A stretch of 13,157 nucleotides of DNA from Rubrobacteraceae bacterium. GTDB lineage: Bacteria; Actinomycetota; Rubrobacteria; Rubrobacterales; Rubrobacteraceae. Below the pieces are notes generated by a model. It worked only from the letters and a program-made list of their open reading frames with translations. It was not told where the DNA came from and did no database searches. This document shows positions 7,064 through 11,759 of this stretch, piece by piece. Within the stretch, counting starts at the first letter, position 1. Each line of letters begins with the position of its first letter. Both the position numbers and the translations under genes were made by a program. Where the stretch lies: contig JAJNDJ010000024.1 of assembly GCA_021156345.1 (NCBI GenBank), positions 1 to 13,157 of the forward strand, read 5' to 3'.

Positions 7064-7543
7064 TTACTCTGCCCTTTCCTTCTCCGGGCGCACGATCATC
7101 ACGGGGCAGTGAGCGTGGTGGACGACGGAGGCGGAGACGCTTCCCATCAGCGCCCGTCTTACCCCACCGAGTCCCCGGCTCCCCATGACTATAAGCCCGG
7201 CGCCCAACTCCTCGGCCAAGTGTACGATGGCCTGATCGCGACGTTCTCCGATCCGAAGGTGGGCTTCTTTGACACTCGCTCCTGCCTCTTCGAGCTTTTG
7301 TACCTGCTCGTCGAGCACCTGCTGAGCGTCTTCCCTTACCGCCTTGAGCGCCTGTTGATAGGTTTCGTAGCGCAAGCCGCCTTCGTGTATGTGGTAAATG
7401 GGATCAGGGTTTCCGAGCGCTACGGTGAGGACGTGCAACTCTGAGTTTGTGGTGTCGGCGAGGTCGGCGGCCGTGCTGGCGGCCAGCTGTGCCTCCCTGG
7501 AGCCGTCGGTGGCTAGCAGGATCCTGGCTGGGAAGATGCTCAT
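7064..7543 (-). CDS. Universal stress protein, UspA family (ATP-binding type)
   Basis: 159 residues, typical of a single-domain UspA protein. Start ATG 7543 is preceded by AAGGAG seven bases upstream and gives the family N-terminus SIFPARILLATDGSREAQ. The frame runs further upstream without protein-like sequence. The fold is visible as ILLATDGS (strand 1 plus ATP-contacting Asp), ELHVLTV (strand 2), a long charged helix around ALKAVREDAQQVLDEQVQKL, and HLRIGERRDQAIVHLAEE. The ATP site GSRG-(9)-GSVSASV matches the G-2x-G-9x-G(S/T) motif, followed by CPVMIVRP. USPs of this type bind ATP, often dimerise, and protect cells in starvation, oxidative or radiation stress; the target here is unknown. 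It is divergent from the glycosylase gene across a 213-base gap with two inverted repeats, one of them 18 bases from its start codon. Confidence 0.93.
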   Translation of the reverse strand: MSIFPARILLATDGSREAQLAASTAADLADTTNSELHVLTVALGNPDPIYHIHEGGLRYETYQQALKAVREDAQQVLDEQVQKLEEAGASVKEAHLRIGERRDQAIVHLAEELGAGLIVMGSRGLGGVRRALMGSVSASVVHHAHCPVMIVRPEKERAE

Positions 7544-7560
7544 TGGTCGTCTCCTTGCTC

Positions 7561-7576
7561 GGGATAGTTCTATCCC
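7561..7576. promoter_or_regulatory. Perfect inverted repeat upstream of the UspA gene, candidate operator
   Basis: GGGATAGTTCTATCCC has two perfect 7-base arms around a 2-base centre. It lies 18 bases upstream of the usp start, just before its ribosome-binding site. The two-base centre makes a DNA-binding site more likely than an RNA hairpin. The regulator is unknown. Confidence 0.5.
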
Positions 7577-7643
7577 TTGATAATGCCATGAGCTGCAGCG
7601 CGATGCACCCGCATATGGACCCGAGGTGTCGCTATGCAGCCCG

Positions 7644-7675
7644 TCACGGACGATCGAGAACTCGAAAATCCGTGA
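7644..7675. promoter_or_regulatory. Concentric inverted repeat between usp and fpg, candidate operator
   Basis: Outer arms TCACGGA (7644-7650) and TCCGTGA (7669-7675) and inner arms TCGAG/CTCGA (7654-7658 and 7661-7665) share the same centre (7659.5), with a three-base internal mismatch on each side. Coincident centres are unlikely by chance. The site lies midway between two divergent genes and could serve either as a repressor site, or form a bulged stem in the usp leader. Confidence 0.5.
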
Positions 7676-7756
7676 TATGGTCGTGGATCGGGGCACCTTG
7701 GTCCACCTCGTCGAAGGTATGGAAGTAGTTGCGAGATAGCGTAAGGAGGGGTCGTC

Positions 7757-8483
7757 GTGCCCGAGCTCCCCGAACTAGAGGTCTTCAAACGATACGTTGA
7801 CTCCACTTCCCTGCACCAGGACATCGAAATCGTCGAGGTGAAGAACGGTAAGATTCTCGGCGGTGTTTCCGCCAGCGGATTGAAGCGCGGGCTCGAGGGT
7901 AGGAAGTTCGAGTCCACGCGGCGTCACGGCAAGCACCTGTTCGTTGAACTGGACAAAGGACCATGGCTGCTGTTGCACTTCGGGATGACCGGCGGCCTCA
8001 AGTACTACAGAGACACAGACGAAGAGCCGGCCCACGCCAGGGTCTTGATCTCCTTCAGAAACGGATCCCGTCTGGCGTTCGACGACCAGCGGTTGTTCGG
8101 CAAGGTGGACCTGATCGAGGACCCTGATGGCTATGTCGAAGAGCACAAACTGGGGCCGGACCCACTGGACTTGGACTTCCCCGCTTTCCGTAAGCGGCTC
8201 GAAGGGAGGAGGGGTGAGGTCAAGGCTACGCTGATGAATCAGCGGGTTTTCGCCGGGATCGGCAACATCTATTCTGACGAGATTCTCTTCCAGGTCCGCC
8301 TCCATCCCAAAACGAGCGTCGGACGACTGGATCGGGGCAGAACCCGGAGGCTTGCCCGATTCGGTCTTGCTCCTCTACCGGCAGGAGGGAGCGGACTGTC
8401 CCCGGGGCAACGGAAAGGTCCAGAAGACGAAGGCTGCGGGCCGCACCGCATACTACTGTCCAACGTGCCAGCCAAGGGTCTAA
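7757..8483 (+). pseudogene. Fpg/Nei family DNA glycosylase with internal deletion and frameshift
   Basis: This gene once encoded a base-excision-repair enzyme that removes oxidised purines and nicks the abasic site. GTG 7757, seven bases after TAAGGAGGGG, gives the catalytic N-terminus PELPELEVFKRY with the nucleophilic Pro and following Glu. RRHGKHLFVEL supplies the conserved Lys (residue 59). HFGMTG (74-79), DDQRLFG (109-115) and GIGNIYSDEILFQVRLHPKT (167-186), the start of the helix-two-turn-helix domain, are all present. Resemblance ends near residue 198 (8350). From about 8349 the C-terminus continues in the +1 frame as GLPDSVLLLYRQEGADCP, then the zinc-finger tail TAYYCPTCQPRV with TAA at 8481-8483. 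The rest of the helix domain, roughly 30-50 residues, is missing at the join. The first zinc-finger pair has also lost its second Cys (CPRG in place of CPRC). The open frame itself continues as nonsense to 8593. The protein is very unlikely to be active. Confidence 0.88.
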
Positions 8484-8962
8484 CCGCCATCCTCGGGGGG
8501 GATCGGCTGACGCTGGATCCCGCGCCCCGGTACCGGAGAAGAGATGACGATGGAGGTTACCGGGCTGCCCCACAGCACCAGCTTGTCGAGTAGCGTCTGC
8601 AGGTGGTCCATGGAAGCCAGGATGACCTTCATCACGTAGCAGTCTGTGCCCGTGGCGCGGTGGCACTCGAGCACCTCGGGCAACTCGACTACCAGAGCCT
8701 CGACCTTTTTGTGGTTCGCGCCGGGCACCTCGATCCTCACAAAAGCCGCGAGCGGCAGGCCCACTTTCTCAGGATCTACCTGGGCGCGATAGCCAGTGAT
8801 GATGCCTGCTTCCTCCATCCTCCTCATCCTCTCGGCCGCCGCCGGTGCCGAGAGGTTGACCCGACGGCCCAATTCTTTGTGGGTGAGCCTGGCGTTGTCC
8901 TGCAGCTCCTCCAGGATGCGCCACCCCGTAGTGTCCAATAGCCTTTCGTTTTTCGCCCTCAT
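8480..8962 (-). CDS. AsnC/Lrp family transcriptional regulator
   Basis: 160 residues, standard for the family. ATG 8962 follows AAGGAG by nine bases and yields the classic start LDTTGWRILEELQDNARLTH. The N-terminal winged helix-turn-helix runs to about residue 55 (KELGRRVNLSAPAAAERMRR, then MEEAGIITGYRAQVDPEKVG). A linker strand LAAFVRIEV leads into the C-terminal RAM effector domain (about 75-150), with the typical VLECHRATGTDCYVMKVI segment that forms the amino-acid pocket, and SIVISSPVPGRGI near the end. Such proteins form dimers to octamers and respond to amino acids. It is divergent from an EamA exporter across 125 bases holding a perfect palindrome. The usual arrangement is that an Lrp protein controls a neighbouring amino-acid exporter and itself. 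Its stop codon overlaps the end of the convergent glycosylase remnant by four bases. Confidence 0.93.
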   Translation of the reverse strand: MRAKNERLLDTTGWRILEELQDNARLTHKELGRRVNLSAPAAAERMRRMEEAGIITGYRAQVDPEKVGLPLAAFVRIEVPGANHKKVEALVVELPEVLECHRATGTDCYVMKVILASMDHLQTLLDKLVLWGSPVTSIVISSPVPGRGIQRQPIPPEDGG

Positions 8963-8991
8963 CCCCGAAAACTCCTTCGTTAGTGGGCATA

Positions 8992-9003
8992 GTTTCGCGA
9001 AAC
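8992..9003. promoter_or_regulatory. Palindrome between lrp and eamA, candidate Lrp operator
   Basis: GTTTCGCGAAAC is a perfect 12-base palindrome 29 bases upstream of the regulator start. Lrp/AsnC proteins bind short dyads in their own divergent promoters, so this is the best candidate site. The assignment is by position, not by match to a known consensus. Confidence 0.45.
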
Positions 9004-9021
9004 ACATTCTACTGGCCATTC

Positions 9022-9038
9022 CGAAAACGTGGTTCTCG
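9022..9038. promoter_or_regulatory. Imperfect dyad, possible second operator half
   Basis: CGAAAAC GTG GTTCTCG has one mismatch between arms and shares the CGAAAAC-type element with the nearby palindrome at 8992-9003. The centres are about 32 bases, or three helical turns, apart, as expected for cooperative binding of an oligomeric regulator. Confidence 0.3.
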
Positions 9039-9087
9039 TTGTGTACTCGGAGCGTACCCCCATGTCGGGATGACGAGGAGGTTAGAT

Positions 9088-9969
9088 TTGGACACTACGG
9101 AAGACCAAGCAAGCGATTGGTTCGCCATGCCAGCCCTGGCATTGGCGGGCGCTCTGTGGGGAGTGAGCTTCCTTTTCGGCAAGTGGGCACTGGAGGAGTT
9201 GGGCCCGGCCCACGTCACGCTCTTGCGCTTCTCCCTCGCCTCGGCGGCCTTGCTGCCCTACGCGTTGCTCAAGGGGGTGTTGCCCGGGCGAGGAGACCTG
9301 CCTCTGTTCCTGCTGGTGGGGTTCCTGACTGTGCCGGCTACCTTCCTGGTGCAGTTCTGGGGGCTCTCGCTAACCGGCGCTACTGTAGCGGCCCTGATCG
9401 TGGGCTGCGGCCCGCCGATAGTCGCGCTTTTCGCGAGCCTCTTCCTGGGGGAGAGGCTGGGCAAGACCGGGTGGTCGGCGGTCGGGGCGTCGACTTTGGG
9501 CGTGGCGCTCGCCGTCGCCCAGCCAGGCGTCTCCAACGACTGGCTGGGCGACGCGCTAGTCCTGCTGTCGCTCCTGGCCGTGGTCGGATGGGTGCTCCTG
9601 GGCAAGCGCCTGGGCGATGGGTACCCGGCCGTGCCCGCCACCGCCTGGATACTGACTTTCGGCACGCTCACCCTAGTGCCGGAAGCCCTACTGTGGGAGG
9701 GTGTGCCCCGGCTCGACCTGACGCTGCTCGGCTGGGCGTCGGTGCTGGTCTTGGGCCTGGGGTGCTCGGCGGTCACTTACGCACTGTGGAACTGGGGCGT
9801 GGCCCGCGTGCCCGCCTCACGCGCCGGGGTCTTCTTGAACCTCGAGCCGCTGGTGGGGGCGTTGCTGGGGGTCCTGGTCCTTGGGGAGGCGTGGGGCCCT
9901 GGTACGGTAGTTGGCGGCGCGCTTATCATCGGCGCCGCCCTGGTTGTCTCGCGCCGCAGTAGTGTGTGA
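9088..9969 (+). CDS. EamA/DMT-superfamily transporter
   Basis: 293 residues from TTG 9088, six bases after AGGAGG (9076-9081). ATG 9070 is in frame but lacks a ribosome-binding site, and still longer versions begin with unlikely sequence. The protein has ten predicted transmembrane helices in two EamA repeats. The first begins with AMPALALAGALWGVSFLFGK and ends near FLGERLGKTGWSAVGASTLG. The second runs from DALVLLSLLAVVGWVLLG to FLNLEPLVGALLGVLVLGEA, the characteristic LEPLvgallgvlvLGE signature, and closes with GALIIGAALVVSRR. Relatives export amino acids, purines, drugs or other small metabolites from the inner membrane; the substrate is not readable. Divergence from an AsnC/Lrp regulator makes an amino acid or derivative the best guess. 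Downstream, a 10-base inverted repeat (10052-10118) and a terminator hairpin (10183-10212) follow. Confidence 0.9.
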   Translation: MDTTEDQASDWFAMPALALAGALWGVSFLFGKWALEELGPAHVTLLRFSLASAALLPYALLKGVLPGRGDLPLFLLVGFLTVPATFLVQFWGLSLTGATVAALIVGCGPPIVALFASLFLGERLGKTGWSAVGASTLGVALAVAQPGVSNDWLGDALVLLSLLAVVGWVLLGKRLGDGYPAVPATAWILTFGTLTLVPEALLWEGVPRLDLTLLGWASVLVLGLGCSAVTYALWNWGVARVPASRAGVFLNLEPLVGALLGVLVLGEAWGPGTVVGGALIIGAALVVSRRSSV

Positions 9970-10051
9970 ATGGCCTGTCGAAGTAGGATAGACGCTGTGC
10001 TCAGATGCGAGGTTCTCTTGCGGAACCCACGACTCAAAACGCTTCTGGCAC

Positions 10052-10118
10052 AGCTGAGGACCCTCGCTCTTCCCTATGGACCATCAAGGTGCCACACATC
10101 CGTACTCTGTCCTCAGCT
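10052..10118. repeat. Long nested inverted repeat downstream of eamA, possible structured RNA
   Basis: AGCTGAGGAC (10052-10061) and GTCCTCAGCT (10109-10118) are a perfect 10-base inverted pair. Near the centre, TGGACC (10077-10082) can pair with GGTGCCA (10088-10094) with one bulge. Outside, CTCAAA (10033-10038) matches TTTGAG (10146-10151) and GGCA (10047-10050) matches TGCC (10140-10143). Together they could fold into a rod about 120 bases long. I do not recognise an RNA family. A small RNA or the 3' end of the eamA transcript are options. Confidence 0.35.
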
Positions 10119-10182
10119 CTGCTTGCAGACGAATCCTGATGCCACTTTGAGCGGCGCTCCTGTAGGTCTGTTCAAGAAGAGA

Positions 10183-10212
10183 CCTGGACCCGGGGAAGCC
10201 CCCGGATCCAGG
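10183..10212 (-). terminator. Strong intrinsic-type terminator for the DUF2795 gene
   Basis: CCTGGACCCGGGG and CCCCGGATCCAGG form a 13-base stem with one mismatch and a four-base loop. Read on the minus strand, the stem is followed by TCTCTTCTT, so it serves best as a terminator for the leftward DUF2795 gene. It may also stop readthrough from eamA. Confidence 0.65.
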
Positions 10213-10216
10213 TAAG

Positions 10217-10245
10217 AGGTAGAGATTCTCGCCTGTACTCTACCT
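10217..10245 (-). repeat. 8-base stem-loop at the end of the DUF2795 gene
   Basis: AGGTAGAG (10217-10224) and CTCTACCT (10238-10245) pair perfectly around 13 bases. One arm covers the stop codon of the DUF2795 gene, and the stronger terminator follows at once, giving tandem 3' hairpins. Confidence 0.5.
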
Positions 10246-10461
10246 GTTCCCTCGCACCGTCTCCAGTACCTCTTGGGTGTTGTTGAAGGTGTCGGTGCTG
10301 GAGTTCTTTATCTGGTCGATAACCTCTTGCGGCGCATTGTTATTTTGGGCTTCCGATAAGACATCATCCTTGCTTGCCGGGAAATCCAGGTTCGGCAGGT
10401 ACTGCGTGATTTGTCCCAGGTCCAGATCGCTCAGAGAATCGCCCAGATTGCCAACGCCCAT
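10240..10461 (-). CDS. DUF2795 domain protein
   Basis: A 73-residue protein. ATG 10461 follows GGGAGGAAGAAT (GGAGG seven bases upstream). Upstream residues of the open frame are not needed. The core ITQYLPNLDFPASKDDVLSE, then AQNNNAPQEVIDQIKNSS and TFNNTQEVLETV matches the DUF2795 pattern: a 'YL.g.dFPaskdelv..A...gAp.evl..l' helix bundle ending with a 'y.s..eV..a' helix. The function is not established. Such proteins are small, soluble and common in actinobacteria, and the fold suggests a DNA- or protein-binding helical module. Here the charged surface is unusually rich in Asn and Gln. It is monocistronic, closed by tandem hairpins, and 285 bases from the convergent side of the oxidase remnant. 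Confidence 0.8.
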   Translation of the reverse strand: MGVGNLGDSLSDLDLGQITQYLPNLDFPASKDDVLSEAQNNNAPQEVIDQIKNSSTDTFNNTQEVLETVRGNR

Positions 10462-10746
10462 ATTCTTCCTCCCATTTCGCTTTCTACAAAACCTCAAAAC
10501 CCATTCTACCCGTCGGGCTTTCTGCCAAACCAACACTGCTCTGCGAGGAGTGCGAACGGCTCAACAGCTCGGGTGGTCCAGTAGGCAACCTTACTAACCT
10601 GTAACTAGCAACGACAATGGCTCCAAACGCACCGCCCGGGAGCGCGGCGCGTTGTTTGCACGCTCGTAATTAACCGGACCATTGAATCTGGCGCAAGGAA
10701 GCCCATCGTCGCGAGAGTCACGCTTCCCGGAGCTGAACAGAAGCCT

Positions 10747-11623
10747 CTAAGCGCCGAGGGCTTCTTGCACGAGCCGCAGCGTCTCTTCGGCGCAGCCCCA
10801 GGAGAGGGTGATGCCTGATCCCCCGTGGCCGTAATTGTGGATGCGCGGGATTGGCCCGTCCTCTCGTTCCAGACGTATCTCGGGCCGACCCGGCCTGAGT
10901 CCTGCTTTGTGTTCCAGCACCTCAACGCCCCTCAGGCTCGGCTCCAGCCGCGTGCAGCGGCGAAGGATACCGGCCGCGGTCTCCGGGTCAGGTTCGAGGT
11001 TCCACTCGCCCTCCTCGGCCGTACCGCCAAGGATGCAGTCGACCGAGCGGGGAACGATATACGTGACGCCCTCGGGATTATCTTCGTCCAGCACGAAACG
11101 CTTCAGGCCGGGATTACTCACGCGCACGATCTGGCCCCTGATGGGTTCCATTGAAGCGTCGTCTACCAGATCCCTGGCTCCGAGTCCCACGCAGTTGACG
11201 ACCACGCGCGCATCTACCTCGGCGAGCGAGGAGAGGGTGCGCCTCTGCACGCTTCCTCCGGCGGCACTGAAGCGGTCCATCAAGTACTCGAGATAGATGG
11301 GCATCTCGACTACGGGCGCTACGAAAGCGTGGCCGTCCCTGTAGCCGGGCGGTAGTTCGTCATCGCCACATCGACGGAAGTGGGGCACGACACCGGCCCA
11401 CGACGGGTCCGGAACCGGTTGGCGCCAGATCTCCACACCCTCTCGCATGAGGATGCCGCTCTCGGGAGTATCTGAGAGCTCCTCGAAGATTTCGAAGGTC
11501 CTGCTGCCCCAGGAGAGCACGTTGTCTTCAGGATAGGCTTTGTACGGGTACCAGATCGCGGCCGCGACGCTCGACGTTGTGTCGTGCACCGCATCCAACC
11601 ACCACAGCATCCGCGCGGGCCAG
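10747..11623 (-). pseudogene. D-amino-acid oxidase family (DAO) FAD oxidoreductase, N-terminus broken
   Basis: From about 11586 down to the stop at 10747 this reads as a D-amino-acid oxidase: HDTTSSVAAAIWYPYKAYPE (FAD- and substrate-site N-terminal motif), GARVVVNCVGLGARDL-like strand (DARVVVNCVGLGARDLVDD), PIRGQIVRV, GVTYIVPRSVDCILGGT with the substrate-contacting Tyr/Arg region, HKAGLRPGRPEIRLE, and the family signature IHNYGHGGSGITLSWGCAEE. The expected first 35-40 residues, the GxGxxG dinucleotide fold, are damaged. An excellent site GGAAAGGAGGAGGAA (11626-11640) is followed by CTG 11623 (not ATG) and RADAVVVGCG, the first Rossmann strand. About 25 residues are then missing before HDTTSS, and the frame changes. 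The ATG at 11610 lies out of frame with that start and would make a protein without the FAD loop. The enzyme would oxidise D-amino acids to keto acids and peroxide; as written it should be inactive. Confidence 0.85.
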
Positions 11624-11643
11624 AGTTCCTCCTCCTTTCCTAG

Positions 11644-11721
11644 TCCGACACACTATATGTCCTGAGTACACCTTCCGCGACCTCTTCGGAAGGCGAGGGT
11701 GTAGGATTACGGGTTGTCGGA
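11644..11721. promoter_or_regulatory. Nested inverted repeats between the oxidase and ThDP-enzyme genes
   Basis: Three pairs share almost one centre (about 11682-11683): TCCGACA (11644-11650) with TGTCGGA (11715-11721), TCCT (11660-11663) with AGGA (11703-11706), and CCTTCCG (11671-11677) with CGGAAGG (11687-11693), the last around nine bases. The outer left arm abuts the oxidase ribosome-binding site, and the right arm ends 29 bases before that of the ThDP enzyme. It could be a structured leader RNA on either strand or a shared operator. It does not match a riboswitch class I know and is not a tRNA (no T-loop sequence). Confidence 0.45.
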
Positions 11722-11759
11722 GACGTGGTCCCGATGGGCCAGGATCGTTCGGAGGACGG

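Noticed and set aside
8484..8593. C-terminal extension of the glycosylase open frame
   Set aside because: The +1-frame zinc finger ends at 8483; the extension is antisense to the Lrp gene and is nonsense after the frameshift.
8796..9962. 388-residue plus-strand open frame over lrp and eamA
   Set aside because: Gly/Arg/Ala-rich shadow overlapping two well-supported genes.
11644..11721. tRNA-like cloverleaf with a 7-base closing stem
   Set aside because: Length and acceptor-like stem are suggestive, but there is no TTCGA T-loop, D-arm or 3' CCA-type context on either strand.
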